NCBI GenBank assembly: GCA_963971405.1 | Contig: OZ020488.1 | Coordinates: forward strand, 8,807,261-8,871,260 | Direction of reading: 5' to 3' | DNA length: 64,000 bases | Source: Psococerastis gibbosa | Taxonomy: Eukaryota > Arthropoda > Insecta > Psocodea > Psocidae | Shown: positions 43,196-54,074 of the stretch, in pieces | Layout: each line of letters begins with the position of its first letter | Position numbering within the stretch: the first letter of the stretch is position 1 | Translations under genes and position numbers: made by a program | Notes under the pieces: generated by a model | What the model saw: the letters and a program-made list of their open reading frames with translations, nothing else | Database searches by the model: none | Told to the model about the DNA's origin: nothing

Positions 43196-43812
43196 GAATT
43201 TGCTCTACAATAGACTATGCTGAAAAACATTTTTTAATCCCCGAACAATATTATACAATAACTAATTCATAACATAATCTAACCAAAATGATTAAATCCA
43301 CCAAAAAAATTAAGCAATTTCCCAAAATTACAAAATTATTCAACAAATTCATAAATTTACCTAAATTAAGAAGGAAAAAGAGAAAAATGTTTAATTTACA
43401 AGACTTCCGGTTTAATTGTGTTAACATGGTTAAGCGAAAATGAGAACGAAATTTTCACACAAAAAGGGTTCACTTTCACTTGTAACCGAAATTAAACAGA
43501 ACCTAAACAAATTGACGTTCAGGGGTTCAGTTTGCAGTGTTATGACAGGATTAAACTTTGCTATACTTCATTCATTTAGTCGCTTGTTTCTCTGTTTCCT
43601 ATTTCATCAGGTTACTTCCGATTTCTGTAATATGTCCTTTATTTAATAATTCTGCCTCTTATTTTCCCTACTTTTCCATTGTATTTGCAGTTATTGTCGT
43701 ATAGTTGTTTTACGTTGGGGTTATTTAAATCTATGAAAATAGAGGTGGATGTGCTTTTCCCTCCGGACTGGGTCCACTAACCCAGCAGGTATCTTACCTG
43801 TTCTTTATTTAT
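43196..43812. other. Unassigned stretch
   Basis: AT-rich; the 68-codon frame at 43440-43646 is unrecognised. Confidence 0.25.
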
Positions 43813-44405
43813 TGCTTTCCAATTTATACGTAGTATAAAAGAAAGCTTTGTGATGGTCGAAATTTTCGATTCCGAGGTTTCAACGGGTTTACACGTTTTA
43901 AGGTCCCAGGAACTCAATTTGGGGGGGGGGGTTTATTCTTTATTATTTTATTTATATTTTATATAAAAAATTCAAAAAACGTCTAAAAAAAATTATTTCT
44001 CAAAAACGGCTCCAACGATTTCTTTCAAATTCACATATATTATAGTGGTTATTAATGTTAACAAAATGTGGGGGGTCACTTGCCCCTTGACAGTTTGCGT
44101 CTGAGGGCAAAAAAATAAAAATAATTAAATTTTAATGAAAAATGACAAAAAAATTTTTTTTTCTGTGAAACCTTTCTATCGATGATTTCTACCTTCAGGC
44201 ATGTTTTAGGTGTTATAGTAAGTAACGAAACGGGACAGGTTACTTGCCCTAAAAACTATTTGGTTTTGTGCAAAAATGTTTTTTTGAAAAAGTGGTAGAA
44301 AATTCACGCTCAAATGCATGGCGTGCTCTGCCATTATTGCTGTGTGGTAATGTTTTGGTCTGACCTATTAACTATATAGAGTTTACCTCACCTCCAGTGA
44401 CGTTA
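43813..44405 (+). mobile_element. Helentron-like repeat, copy I (deleted, truncated)
   Basis: TTGCTTTCCAATTTATACG start is present, but the (TGTC)n block is deleted near 43915. The copy stops after CTCCAGTGACGTTA without the terminal hairpin. Confidence 0.75.
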
Positions 44406-45455
44406 GAAGGACTAATACTAATCCTGTTCTCTAATCCGGGTTAAGAATCGAACATTTAATACGCTCCGCCCCCTTTGGTAACAAAATGCACCAAATCCAG
44501 TAATCCAAATTCGAATTCGTGTAACAAAATACGCCTTGAATTTTGAAGATGCGCATCTGTAACACCAAAAGTTCACAGAATGAAGCTGCCAACAAAATAG
44601 AAATAGAACCTCGATATTAGTCGCGCATGTTGGTACACTCGTCACCTCTGATCATTGATATATATATAAACTGGATAGGAAACTTTGTTTTAATGTAGTA
44701 TGCTAAGTATAGGCGGACTTCTATTTCGAATGAGAATATCACCACTGTAAGAAGACAGGCCATTTGGCCACCTTCATCAGTTGTCTATATAAAACATACG
44801 GAGACTTGCTAATTTTGAAAATTAAATTTTAAGGGATCAATTTGGTTAATTGCTCTGCAGTTTTTTGCAATAATTGCTCCAAAGCTGGCTTAAAATTTTC
44901 ATTCCATCGGTACGTATGGATTTTATCTCTGGAACACAATATTTCCTGTTTAAGTGCACCGTGTTTACGTTTGTTATGAAATAACCATATTATGTTCTGT
45001 GGGAATTACTATCAAACTATAAGCGCTATTTTTGTATTTTATCATCAATAAAATGTTCGAATCTCTGGCATATTAATAGAATATCTTTAATAAAATAGCT
45101 GTTGTGAGTATAAGCTTAATGACAAGAACAGTGAAGGCTGTTGTGCCGTATTCTTTGGATGGCAACGTAGGCTTGTGTACAGTAGAAATATAATTTAGTT
45201 AGGACGGATGTAGGTAGCCTGCTCACTTCATATAGTTTATTATACATTTCTTTACAAGTTGCTAACCTTCATGAATACAGAATGCCATCTGTTTCAGCAT
45301 ACTGCCAAAATCTGAGTATTATCCTTCAATAACAGTCCTAGAGTTTTTGAAGCTGTAAAACCAACAATTTAGCAGTAAACGAACTTTAGTCAGTAGTCAT
45401 ACGCACATTGTGTATGCTTGGCATCATTCTTATTTGTTAATTTTAATTTCTTTCT
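44406..45455. other. Unassigned stretch upstream of the THAP-like exon
   Basis: A first THAP exon (Met...C-x2-4-C) was looked for and not found. The minus frame at 44418-44645 is not recognised. Confidence 0.3.
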
Positions 45456-45461
45456 AGCTTT

Positions 45462-45597
45462 CCCATGAATAATGCAACATTGTTCAAAGAATGGCTAATT
45501 TCAATGAAGATTAAGCTCTCGGCAATATGTGGAGAGCATTTTGAGGAGTCTTGCTTTTATGCTGGTCAAAACTTAAAGAAGCGAATTCTAGCGAAAA
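45462..45597 (+). pseudogene. THAP-domain-like exon fragment
   Basis: A splice-acceptor-like tract (TTAATTTCTTTCTAG) precedes a frame reading FPMNNATLFKEWLISM then ICGEHFEESCF and LKKRI. These match the second half of a THAP zinc finger: FP, the conserved W, C-x2-H and a following F. THAP domains bind DNA and occur in host genes and in P-element-type transposases. The upstream C-x2-4-C half is absent here, and after about 45597 the frame runs into a SINE-like repeat. It could be a real exon of a split gene or a transposase relic. Confidence 0.5.
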
Positions 45598-45599
45598 CT

Positions 45600-45717
45600 A
45601 GACTTGCCGGATACGAACCCATGATCTACGCCTACGTCTTAACCGTTGCACCACAAGCCCGACAAGCCTAGTGTAGAGGATTTAGCAGACACTAGACTCG
45701 TCGGGCTTGTGGTTAAG
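45600..45717 (-). mobile_element. tRNA-derived SINE-D with hairpin
   Basis: The minus strand contains GGCTTGTGGTGCAACGGTTAAG (box A-like TGGTGCAACGG) and a box B-like GGTTCGTATCC. The acceptor and T stems do not pair well, so it is not a functional tRNA. A second, box A-deleted copy of its start lies inverted at 45689-45717. Confidence 0.6.
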
Positions 45718-45739
45718 ATAATCATATCGTCTGGACCGA

Positions 45740-46318
45740 CGCCTTAACTTTTATATACAAGATCAAAAAAGGAATAATGCCAAGTTACCTAAAACTACAG
45801 CGATTCTCGGACAATCACGGGTACAACACCAGAGGGAGGAAAGACTTCACTCAACAGCATAGGACCCTGGAGATAGGTAGAAATTCGTTAATTCAGAAAG
45901 GGCTTTTGGAGTATAACAGACTAGACGGTGCGATTAAAGAAACGGATTCGATAGGAGCCTTTCGTTTGGCCCTGTGAAATAGTTCGTTAGTGCATGGCCT
46001 AAAGTTAATCTGTGATTAATATAGTGATATATGGAGAGACTAATTAGGGTCACTACGCTACTTATGCTCACAGATAACAACAACAAGACGACGCCCCGGA
46101 TAGGCGTAGATATGCCCCTCTTAATGGGTTACCATGGATTTTAGTAAATTTATATGCTAGTTGTCCATTGCAAATATTGTAAATAGAATTTGCTGTGAGA
46201 AGGGGATTTATAAAAATATTGTAAACTTTTCATTATTTGTTTTTGTAACTGTAATTATAAATTTAGTTGCCATGATTTTAAATATTAATTTTGAATAAAT
46301 GAACCTTAACTTAACCTC
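45740..46318 (+). pseudogene. LINE 3' end (CR1/Jockey-type tail)
   Basis: Frame with KIKKGIMPSYLKLQRFSD, HGYNTRGRKDFTQQHRT and a degraded LLEYNRLDGAIKE, like the polymerase tails with H.YNTR..DD...P.HRT. It is followed by an untranslated region ending AATAAATGAACCTTAACTTAA near 46318. Truncated 5'. Confidence 0.6.
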
Positions 46319-46855
46319 AGTCTCATTAGGTATGTAAATTAAAATTATTAATACCGTGCTTTGCATGAATATATGTATATATCTTATAGGCCTAGTTTAT
46401 CATTTTGTATAGATAGGTTGATAATAAAGTACATAGAGCAAAGAACAGTCTAGGCACTACATAGAATATACAGTAAGTATTTATACTTAAAATGCCTCTT
46501 CTATCCAAGATTGGCGATCATAGTAGCAATTTTAATCATGATGACTATACTAGGCTTCTAAGAGTACTAGACAGTACAGAATACAGATAAGGGATTTTCG
46601 TCTCTGAACCAATAAGACATTACTGAGAAGCTCATCTGCCAATGTACTTAACTTTGAAAGCTAGAAGTTATGTACGGATTTTTGTTAGGAAATGATCATT
46701 CTGAGGTCAAATACGTTATTGAAGGAAACACTATAGTGCGCCCAGAAATCGAAAGAAACAGAATTGACGATTTCATTAAATTATAATTGCTATGCATTTA
46801 CTTTCGACAGGCAATCAATCTAATTAAAATAAAATACATTTCAAGTCCTTAAATG
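46319..46855. other. Mostly unassigned
   Basis: 46490-46560 resembles the LINE-A' 3' end (AATGCCTCTTCTATCCAAGA). The remainder up to the LTR element is unassigned. Confidence 0.35.
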
Positions 46856-47242
46856 TGTAGCTTGTCGAAGGACGATGCAATTGAATAGGCAGTGTAGACT
46901 TGAATTGGTTTGTATTGCAGTGCTTCGACTCAAGTTAGAGTAATTTAACACACAGTGGTTACAATATGAGCTGTGAGACGAGAACGATACATGCTTACAA
47001 TTAATATTGAATTTGATCCAGCCTGCTTCCATATAGAAAAACCAACTCTGTGTCCACAGCTAAAGGAGCTGATGAGACACAGAGGGTAGATTAAAGATAT
47101 TATTGAATAAGAGAAATAAATACGTAAAAGGAAGATTGAGGAATATTGAATTATCTGAATGTGAACAGCGCCATCTACCGGGAAAAAGGTGAAGCTGGAA
47201 GCAGACTGGTTATTACACATGTGGGACTAAGTGGTCCCCACA
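46856..47242 (-). repeat. 3' LTR
   Basis: Starts TGTAGC and ends CCCCACA on the plus strand. Identical over its visible length to 51730-52116, except T at the first base where the other has C. Confidence 0.95.
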
Positions 47243-47256
47243 TTACCCCCCTCCTA
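47243..47256 (-). promoter_or_regulatory. Polypurine tract
   Basis: The minus strand reads TAGGAGGGGGGTAA directly before the LTR start TGTGGGG. The Pol stop codon TAG overlaps its start. It would prime plus-strand DNA synthesis. Confidence 0.75.
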
Positions 47257-50200
47257 AGACTGGAAGTCGGAGAAATGTCGTGGAACGTGGACGTGACGAC
47301 CTGAGCGAGTGGTGCGAGTCGGTGGTGTCGGCACGACGTCAGTGGCAGGAAGTGGTGAGGAGACCTTCTCCTGAGGTTTATCTTGAGCAGGATGCTGATG
47401 CGGGGGGTTGATCGTAGACTGGTGAGACGGTTCGTCTGTACTGGCATTAATGTAGGCCGGCTTGACCCTGTCCATTGACACAGTAACCGCACGACCGCGG
47501 CTTGAAATCGTAACTGTTTTGTCGGTGCGACTTAACACAGGGAATGGTCCCGCATAAGGACGTTCGAGGGAAGCACGGACGTGGTCTTGTCTCACGAAAA
47601 CGTGCGTGGCCTTGGCAAGGTCTTGTGGGATGAATGTTTGATGAGCCCCGTGTCTCTTGACGCGAGTGGGGCGTAGTGAGTCGAATTTCCTTCGAAGTGA
47701 GATGAGAGTGTCCGCCGGACTCTGATTTGAAGGAGGAGTTGTCAGCATCTGTCCTGGTAGTTTTAATGGTTCACCATAGACCAGATCTGCTGGAGAAGCT
47801 TGAAGATCTTTCTTAAGGGTGGCGCGCATGCCCAGTAAAACTAGCGGAAGGGCTTCCGTCCATTTGTCATTGGCATGACACATAATGGAGGCTTTGAGTG
47901 AGCGGTGCATACGCTCTACCATGCCGTTGGATGCAGGGTGGTAACTGGTAGTCCGTGCATGGTGAAATCCGCATAATCGGGCCAGGTCAGCAAACAAATG
48001 GCTCTCAAACTGTCGGCCGCGATCTGTAGTAATTGTCTCCGGGCACCCAAACCGGCTGATCCAGCAGGAAATGAGGGTTCTGGCGACGTTTTCGGCGGTG
48101 ATGTTCACCATAGGAGCGGCTTCCGGCCATCGCGTGAAACGGTCAACGAGTGTTAACAAATACGTGTAGCCTTCCGACGGTGGTAATGGGCCTACAATGT
48201 CGAGGTGTATGTGCTGAAACCGTCGGTCAGGCTGAGTAAAGGTTCCAATCGCAGTGAGGGTGTGTCGATGTATCTTGGACAATTGACAGTTGACACACAG
48301 ACGAGCCCAAGCGCGGCAATCCTTACGGATAGAAGGCCATATGTAGCGTTGGGCAACCAGGTTAGCAGACGCTGCTATTCCTGGGTGATGTAGGCTGTGT
48401 AGGTGCTCGAAAAGTTGTCGACGTAATGGTTTGGGCACAAATGGGCGTTGTATGTCTTGACTAGAATCGCACGTAAGGACTGAATCAGAGCCCGGAATGG
48501 GAACATCAACGAGGATGAGGGACGTCTTTCTACTGGACCGAAGCTCTTTGAGTTCTCTGTCGTCTTTCTGAGCAGAAGAAAGTTGCTCAGGAGATACGGG
48601 AGTAGAGATTGCTTCGATTCTTGAGAATGCATCAGCGGCCAAGTTGTCCTGCCCAGCGATGTATTGGATGTCCGTGGTGAATTGAGAGACGAATTCCATT
48701 TGCCGCATTTGGCGAGGTGAGCAACTTGTTTTTGGATTCTGAAAAGCGTGCGTCAACGGTTTGTGATCGGTATACACGACAAAAGCGCGCGCTTCTAGCA
48801 GGTAACGGAAATGACGAATGGCGTCGTGTACCGCAAGCAATTCGCGATCGTAGGCGGACCATGTTCGTTGGTTTTCTTTAAGTTTCTGCGAGAAGAATGC
48901 CAATGGCTGCCAATGATCGTTGATCCGTTGTTGGACTGTAGCTCCGATACTGGTGTCTGATGCATCTGTGACTAGTGCAATCGGAGCCGTATGATCTGGA
49001 TGCGCGAGTAGGGTGATGCGTGCCAGACTGTGTTTGCATGAGCTGAAAGCTTCGGTTAGCTTTGTTGTCCATGGTATCGTAGCGTTCCCTTTTACCTTGT
49101 CTCCAGATAACAACGTGTTGAGTGGTGCTTGTTCGTTGGCTGCATTTGGTAGGAACCGGCGGTAGTAGTTAATCATGCCAAGGAAACGGCGTAGATCTTT
49201 GAATGTCTTCGGAAGAGGGTATTCAGTGAGTGCCTTTACCCTGTCTGGTAGGGCTTGTGTGCCTTCTGCTGACACGAGGTAACCAAGAAAGCTGATTGAC
49301 CCAACGCCGAGGGTACACTTGCTAGGATTAATGACTAGGCCATATTCTCGGAATCGTTGGAAGAGTTGACGTAGGTGTGATTCGTGCTCCTGCTTATCAC
49401 TCGATGCAACCAGTACGTCGTCGATGTATGAATATGCCCACGGGAGGTCGCGTAGGATGTTATCCATGAAGCGTTGGAAGGTTTGAGCAGCATTGCGAAG
49501 ACCAAATGTCATGAATGGGAATTCGAAAAGGCCGAACGGAGTATTTATTGCTGTCTTTGGAATGTCACCATTGGAAACTGGTATCTGGGTGAATGCTTTG
49601 ACCAGGTCTATTTTGCTGAATACGGTTTTTCCTCGCAATTCTGCACTGAAATCTGCGATGTGGCGGACTGGGTACGCGTCAGGAATTGTTCGAGCATTGA
49701 GCCGTCTGTAGTCCCCGCATGGGCGCCATGAATGGTCGCTTTTAGGTACTAGGTGTAATGGTGAGGCCCATGGGCTGTCGGACGGACGACATACGCCGGT
49801 CTGGATCATGTCGTTGAACTCCTTTTTGGCGATAATAAACTTGTCCGGGGCCAACCGGCGTGGGCGAGCGGAGACGGGAGGTCCGTCTGTCGTTCTAATG
49901 TAGTGGACCGTGGAGTGTTTGACCTGGTCTGTGGGTTGTCTCGGCCGCGTGAGGTCGCTAAACTCCTCAATTATTACTTTTAGACTGGCCGGGGTACTGT
50001 GCGGTATTGTTAAGGTAGAAACGCTAGGTTGCTTGGAGGGGCTTTGACACAGGTTCGCCTTGCGATGCGTTGTCCCGTCGATCAGCTTTGAGTTCTGGAG
50101 ATCCACCAGCAAATTAGAGGCTGCGAGAAAGTCTGCACCGATGATGGGTTGCGTGACATCGGCAATGATGAAATTCCAACGGAAACTGCGTCGTAATCCC

Positions 50201-50517
50201 AGGTCCAGTTGTTGAGCTGTTGTTCCGTACGTATTGATGATTGTGCCATTGGCGGCAGTCAGCTCGAGTTGAGTACGACGGAGCGGTAGGTTGAGACGGG
50301 CACGTGGAAAAACGCAGATGTCGGACCCTGTGTCAATGAGATAACGTATCTTGGTGCAAGGGTCCGTGATAAGAAGGCGATGTGAGGTTTTAAGCAGGTG
50401 TGTAGTGGCGCAGGCAGGCCCTGCCTTTACTGGCTGCGATCGTCGTTTTTCGGAAATCTGCATGGCTGCTGGCACTTTCTGGCCTTCCTCCCATAGGTTT
50501 GGTGGTAAAAACACCAA
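47254..50517 (-). CDS. pol: Pol polyprotein (protease, RT, RNase H, integrase)
   Basis: 1087 codons without a stop. Protease: LIDTGS with D62, then IIGADF near 125. Reverse transcriptase: SKIDL (D304), FGLRNA near 338 and YIDD at 364-367. RNase H: TDAS (D518), E559, D584 and D629. Integrase: an H-H-C-C-like start ending C741-x2-C744, then D773, D832 and E868 (35 residues between the last two, DD35E) and a GPY/F-like YAGPF near 988. The first codon given is TTG, not ATG, and the frame lies -1 relative to gag with 91 bp of overlap, so translation by frameshift from gag is likely. Length and domain order are normal for Ty3-type pol. Confidence 0.95.
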   Translation of the reverse strand: MVFLPPNLWEEGQKVPAAMQISEKRRSQPVKAGPACATTHLLKTSHRLLITDPCTKIRYLIDTGSDICVFPRARLNLPLRRTQLELTAANGTIINTYGTTAQQLDLGLRRSFRWNFIIADVTQPIIGADFLAASNLLVDLQNSKLIDGTTHRKANLCQSPSKQPSVSTLTIPHSTPASLKVIIEEFSDLTRPRQPTDQVKHSTVHYIRTTDGPPVSARPRRLAPDKFIIAKKEFNDMIQTGVCRPSDSPWASPLHLVPKSDHSWRPCGDYRRLNARTIPDAYPVRHIADFSAELRGKTVFSKIDLVKAFTQIPVSNGDIPKTAINTPFGLFEFPFMTFGLRNAAQTFQRFMDNILRDLPWAYSYIDDVLVASSDKQEHESHLRQLFQRFREYGLVINPSKCTLGVGSISFLGYLVSAEGTQALPDRVKALTEYPLPKTFKDLRRFLGMINYYRRFLPNAANEQAPLNTLLSGDKVKGNATIPWTTKLTEAFSSCKHSLARITLLAHPDHTAPIALVTDASDTSIGATVQQRINDHWQPLAFFSQKLKENQRTWSAYDRELLAVHDAIRHFRYLLEARAFVVYTDHKPLTHAFQNPKTSCSPRQMRQMEFVSQFTTDIQYIAGQDNLAADAFSRIEAISTPVSPEQLSSAQKDDRELKELRSSRKTSLILVDVPIPGSDSVLTCDSSQDIQRPFVPKPLRRQLFEHLHSLHHPGIAASANLVAQRYIWPSIRKDCRAWARLCVNCQLSKIHRHTLTAIGTFTQPDRRFQHIHLDIVGPLPPSEGYTYLLTLVDRFTRWPEAAPMVNITAENVARTLISCWISRFGCPETITTDRGRQFESHLFADLARLCGFHHARTTSYHPASNGMVERMHRSLKASIMCHANDKWTEALPLVLLGMRATLKKDLQASPADLVYGEPLKLPGQMLTTPPSNQSPADTLISLRRKFDSLRPTRVKRHGAHQTFIPQDLAKATHVFVRQDHVRASLERPYAGPFPVLSRTDKTVTISSRGRAVTVSMDRVKPAYINASTDEPSHQSTINPPHQHPAQDKPQEKVSSPLPATDVVPTPPTRTTRSGRHVHVPRHFSDFQS

Positions 50518-51317
50518 GTTGGGTCTTGTTTAGGCGCTGGTGAACGGAACTGGCGCTGGAACCGTGGCTGTGTGGCACGTTGTCCGTATCTGTCGGCGAA
50601 CTGTGCCTGTAGAGCCGCGACGTTCTCTGTTAACGTCTTCAATAGGTCCACAGGGGCCATTGTGCACTCAAGAATCCGGTCACGTGTTGCTGAATTGATG
50701 GTGGCCATCTTGTCGGCGAGGTTCGCGACGTCACCTAGTGACAGGTGATCATGACCGATGATTGCCAATTGTATAGCGTGCGGGAGGCGAGACGTCCAAA
50801 TGGTGCGTAAAACCGAGTCTGATATGGCTTTCTCTGCGAGGGCCCGCAGTCTCCGGAGAAAAGAGCTGGGAGTTTTGTCCCCTATGTCTTCCGACATTAG
50901 TAGCTGAATGCGACTGCTTGCTGGAAGACTCATTCGTTGGATTAACTGCGTTTTTAGCTCAGTGTATGGGTTTACTGGTACTGGGGCAGCTAACAAATCT
51001 GAGATCTCGCTGAGGGTACTTTGGTCGAGCGCTGAAAGGACGTGGTAATATTTCGTCGTTTCCATTGTGACCCCAGCAAGTGCGAACTGAGCCTCCGCTT
51101 GAGTGAACCACAGTGCCGGTGACAGGTTGGCCGACTGTGTCCAGAAGGGTGGAAGCTTGACCGAGACTGCCATCGTACTAGCAGGGCCTGTCATCTTGGT
51201 TGTAGCCGTGGGTGTCGGTGTTGTGGCTGTAGCAGTTGTAGCTGTAGCGGTTGTAGCTGTAGCGGTCGTAGCTGTAGCGGTCGTAGCTGTAGCGGTTGTG
51301 GCTGTGGTCTGCGGCAT
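50427..51317 (-). CDS. gag: Gag with CHCC zinc-binding motif
   Basis: 296 codons. The N-terminus is a low-complexity Thr/Ala repeat (residues 2-33) from a GCTACAACC-like microsatellite. The middle resembles arthropod retrotransposon capsids ([20 protein letters not shown], then [19 protein letters not shown]). The C-terminus has C269-x2-H272-x9-C282-x3-C286, the CHCC pattern of the CsRn1 lineage instead of the usual CCHC. It would package RNA and form particles. The start codon is the first ATG, but the low-complexity leader makes the true start uncertain. Confidence 0.9.
   Translation of the reverse strand: MPQTTATTATATTATATTATATTATATTATATTPTPTATTKMTGPASTMAVSVKLPPFWTQSANLSPALWFTQAEAQFALAGVTMETTKYYHVLSALDQSTLSEISDLLAAPVPVNPYTELKTQLIQRMSLPASSRIQLLMSEDIGDKTPSSFLRRLRALAEKAISDSVLRTIWTSRLPHAIQLAIIGHDHLSLGDVANLADKMATINSATRDRILECTMAPVDLLKTLTENVAALQAQFADRYGQRATQPRFQRQFRSPAPKQDPTWCFYHQTYGRKARKCQQPCRFPKNDDRSQ
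50445..50451 (-). promoter_or_regulatory. Candidate -1 ribosomal frameshift site
   Basis: In the gag/pol overlap the minus strand reads G AAA AAC in the gag frame, one base from the canonical A AAA AAC heptamer, shortly before the gag stop. Slippage here would enter the pol frame. No pseudoknot was worked out. Confidence 0.4.
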
Positions 51318-51394
51318 CTTGCAGGTTGTGGCTGTGCTGCTGCGGTGAATGTAGCTGCTCCGGGGTGGTTTCCACCGCCTATGGCCGGATGAGA

Positions 51395-51700
51395 CGTTCT
51401 GGAGGCTGGAACTGGAACTGGAACGGGCTGGAACTGGCTGGAAGCTGGAACTGGAACTGGCTGGAACTGGAACTGGCTGGAAGCTGGAAGCTGGAAGCTG
51501 GAACTGGCTGGAACTGGAACTGGCTGGAACTGGAACTGGCTGGAACTGGAGCTGGCTGGAACTGGAGCTGGCTGGAACTGGAGCTGGCTGGAACTGGAAC
51601 TGGCTGGAACTGGCTGGAACTGGAATTGGCTGGAACTGGAACTGGCTGGAACTGGCTGGAACTGGAGCTGGAACTGGAGCTGGAACTGGAATCTGGAAGG
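51395..51700 (-). repeat. Low-complexity leader of the LTR element
   Basis: Between the 5' LTR and gag are about 300 bp of CTGGAACTGG-type hexamer and dodecamer repeats. They produce long open frames on both strands by periodicity only. Confidence 0.85.
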
Positions 51701-51710
51701 CTGCTTGTTC

Positions 51711-51728
51711 CGTTGTCGAGGGTCACCA
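51711..51728 (-). promoter_or_regulatory. Primer-binding site, tRNA-Trp-like
   Basis: One base inside the 5' LTR the minus strand reads TGGTGACCCTCGAC. The first nine bases match the complement of the tRNA-Trp 3' end used by CsRn1-type elements; the remainder diverges by an inserted base. Confidence 0.65.
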
Positions 51729-51729
51729 A

Positions 51730-52116
51730 CGTAGCTTGTCGAAGGACGATGCAATTGAATAGGCAGTGTAGACTTGAATTGGTTTGTATTGCAGTGCTTC
51801 GACTCAAGTTAGAGTAATTTAACACACAGTGGTTACAATATGAGCTGTGAGACGAGAACGATACATGCTTACAATTAATATTGAATTTGATCCAGCCTGC
51901 TTCCATATAGAAAAACCAACTCTGTGTCCACAGCTAAAGGAGCTGATGAGACACAGAGGGTAGATTAAAGATATTATTGAATAAGAGAAATAAATACGTA
52001 AAAGGAAGATTGAGGAATATTGAATTATCTGAATGTGAACAGCGCCATCTACCGGGAAAAAGGTGAAGCTGGAAGCAGACTGGTTATTACACATGTGGGA
52101 CTAAGTGGTCCCCACA
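51730..52116 (-). repeat. 5' LTR
   Basis: 387 bp, same sequence as the 3' LTR apart from the outer base. It would hold promoter and polyadenylation signals; I did not pinpoint a TATA box. Confidence 0.95.
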
Positions 52117-52348
52117 AATGTATATTCTCCACTGTGCATCATGAGAGTAAACCTCAATTTAGTATATGCTGGTGTTAAAAATGAATAGAAACATATTGAA
52201 CAGCTTTTAAAGACAAAAACATTAGCATTATATCTTATGGAGATTTTGAATTTTGGCCAAAATGCAATGGCCGCCAGTTTTCCCGCCATTTCTCATATTT
52301 TTCATGATGTTGTCATCGCCTGCCTCTGATCACTGTTTTCTGGACAAG

Positions 52349-52461
52349 TATTGTCATCCGCCATTTTGTATCCGTGTTTTAGTTCTTTTCAATCATTTAC
52401 TTTCTTACAATTCTTACCATATAGGAATAATAGAAAACAAAATGGCGGATGACAATACCCG
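52349..52461. repeat. Inverted repeat with ATGGCGG motif
   Basis: TATTGTCATCCGCCATTTTG at 52349 is mirrored at 52441-52461 (ACAAAATGGCGGATGACAAT). Arms are 21 bp perfect and 70 bp apart. The frame at 52253-52495 spans it but has no known domain. Confidence 0.75.
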
Positions 52462-52763
52462 GGTAGATAGTGCCTTACTGTTTTCATATTTATAATATTG
52501 ATCAACATGTTTCTAGTTTCCACATTCTCAACACGTGTTTCACTTTCATACAAGTGCGAATTATATATATGTGCTAATAAATTATATTCAGTAGTGATTT
52601 AAATTGAATATTTTGATTGATATTATTTACTATTCGTGAATATTAGTGAAAAAATTGTGCTTATATACTTTTTCAAGAGCTCCAATATAATTGAGGTTAA
52701 CTATCCGTACCGGTACGTATTATTTCTTGATATCAATTAAAATATTTTTATTAAATATAATTA

Positions 52764-52924
52764 GGTGCCCATTCCACATACGTACAACGTCAACGAAAAA
52801 TTGAAAAATGACGTCAAAATGACGTAAATTGACGTGGTAGCAGAATTTTTAGTATGTCATTAATGTCTGCTAAAACGTCATTTTTCAATTTTTCGTTGAC
52901 GATTGAAGTATATGGAATACCCCC
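52764..52924. mobile_element. Foldback MITE with TTA duplication
   Basis: TTA at 52761-52763 and 52925-52927. Ends GGTGCCCATTCCACATACG and TATATGGAATACCCCC. The centre holds TTGACGTGGTAGCAGA and AATGTCTGCTAAAACGTCA. Confidence 0.85.
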
Positions 52925-52927
52925 TTA

Positions 52928-53274
52928 ACACTAAATATTATTAAATTATTAATGTTAAATATTTATTATTGGTTATTGAATATTTACAAAATTATATTAT
53001 TTTATTGTAATTAATTATTTGTATGGAATTAAAAACAATTTTTAATGATGCCAAAGAAGTATAACTTCTCACGCGCGTATTTTTGTTTTTGTAATAGTTA
53101 CTCTCAGTATTCTCATTCTCAGTATTTTCATTGTTGCCCAAGGTAAGGGCAGTGGCGAGTTTGGAAAGAGAAAACAGATGTAAAGTGTGAAAGGTGTCAG
53201 GTTCTGGGGTGAGAATCCAATACGTCATCTTGAAGCGTCAAGAAGGAGTATTGCTAAACATGTAGACTATTCCT
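52928..53274. other. Unassigned AT-rich stretch
   Basis: Nothing assignable; a short minus frame at 52992-53228 is unrecognised. Confidence 0.25.
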
Positions 53275-53320
53275 AAAAAAAATACGGGTTTCGACACAGT
53301 GCCATCGTCCGGTCTGTTAA
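53275..53320 (-). mobile_element. Penelope-type end motif
   Basis: The minus strand reads CGGACGATGGCACTGTGTCG then AAACCCG, similar to GACGATGG...CGAAACC strings at Penelope ends. The core differs from CUGANGA, so ribozyme function is unlikely. Confidence 0.35.
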
Positions 53321-53469
53321 TTGTTTTGCTCGACAATGACCTATGCATAGGTACTACTTGTATCACCTGATATCTTTTGGGCTGCACAGTAATGCACATA
53401 AAAGAATGTGTATTTTTATTAATTCCCTCGCCCCTGTATAGGCTAATACTGTGCATACAATACAAAAAT

Positions 53470-53524
53470 TTTATTGTATTTAATATATATAATATATATA
53501 TAATATATAATATATATATAAATA
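53470..53524. repeat. TA-rich microsatellite
   Basis: Alternating TATATA and AATATA tracts over about 55 bp. Confidence 0.9.
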
Positions 53525-54074
53525 CAAGTCAGAACCAGATTTTCTGCTGACTACATTTTAAACCATTGTGGGTGTGGAACGAGAGAAAGTTCGTTAAAAA
53601 TCCACGGCTATTTTACAAACTATTTTGAATTAAACCTCTCCCGTAAGCCTAGCACATAGGTGGGCCATTAAAAATTGACTAAAATATACAATATGCTATA
53701 GCCCATATTAAGCAGGATGGGGATCTAAGATAGACACCTAAAGGTCCAGAAGGGACGGAATTACACCACCTACGGGAAATAACGGAGCCTTAGAATCCAA
53801 AATTCATAAAGTTGGCCGGCCTATTAAAGGAGGCAGAAAAGTTTACAGAAACTGGATTAAAATGAAGAGAAACTGTCCCACTGCTGAGCTCAGCGGGGCA
53901 ATTGTTTTAACTACACTTCTGGGAACGATCGCAGGTCGCAGTACCAAAATGGCGGAACACTGCACCTTATTGAAAATGACCCGGGAGACAGTGTCAGCTT
54001 AAGTTTATGACAAAAGACAGTGCCATTAGCTTTAACTAAAGTTCTATCTACGTGTATGTGTATTCGCCCTGAGG
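53525..54074. other. Mostly unassigned, possible LINE remnant
   Basis: Near 53805-53870 the plus strand reads KVGRPIKGGRKVYRNWIKM, which resembles the GRP..GRR.....W segment of LINE tails, but it is too short to place. Confidence 0.3.

Larger units (their letters stand above)
46856..52116 (-). mobile_element. Ty3/mdg4-type LTR retrotransposon, CsRn1-like
   Basis: Complete 5.26-kb element on the minus strand with two 387-bp LTRs, flanking AATG at 46852-46855 and 52117-52120, a primer-binding site, gag, pol, a polypurine tract and no env. The Cys-His-Cys-Cys Gag motif and tRNA-Trp-like priming site point to the CsRn1 lineage. Since the LTRs look identical apart from the outermost base, the insertion is recent and may still be competent for transposition. 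That is inference. Confidence 0.95.

Noticed and set aside
45600-45676. Possible functional tRNA gene on the minus strand
   Set aside because: Box A- and box B-like strings exist, but acceptor and T stems do not pair and the sequence continues into SINE-like repeats.
48205-48393. Plus-strand frames within pol
   Set aside because: Shadows of the minus-strand Pol reading frame.
51191-51906. Long frames on both strands encoding periodic Trp/Asn/Glu-rich or Pro/Gln/Ser-rich peptides
   Set aside because: They come from the CTGGAACTGG-type repeat in the LTR element leader; periodicity alone keeps them open.
53275-53320. Active hammerhead ribozyme
   Set aside because: The core CGGACGA departs from CUGANGA, so only a Penelope-type end similarity is claimed.
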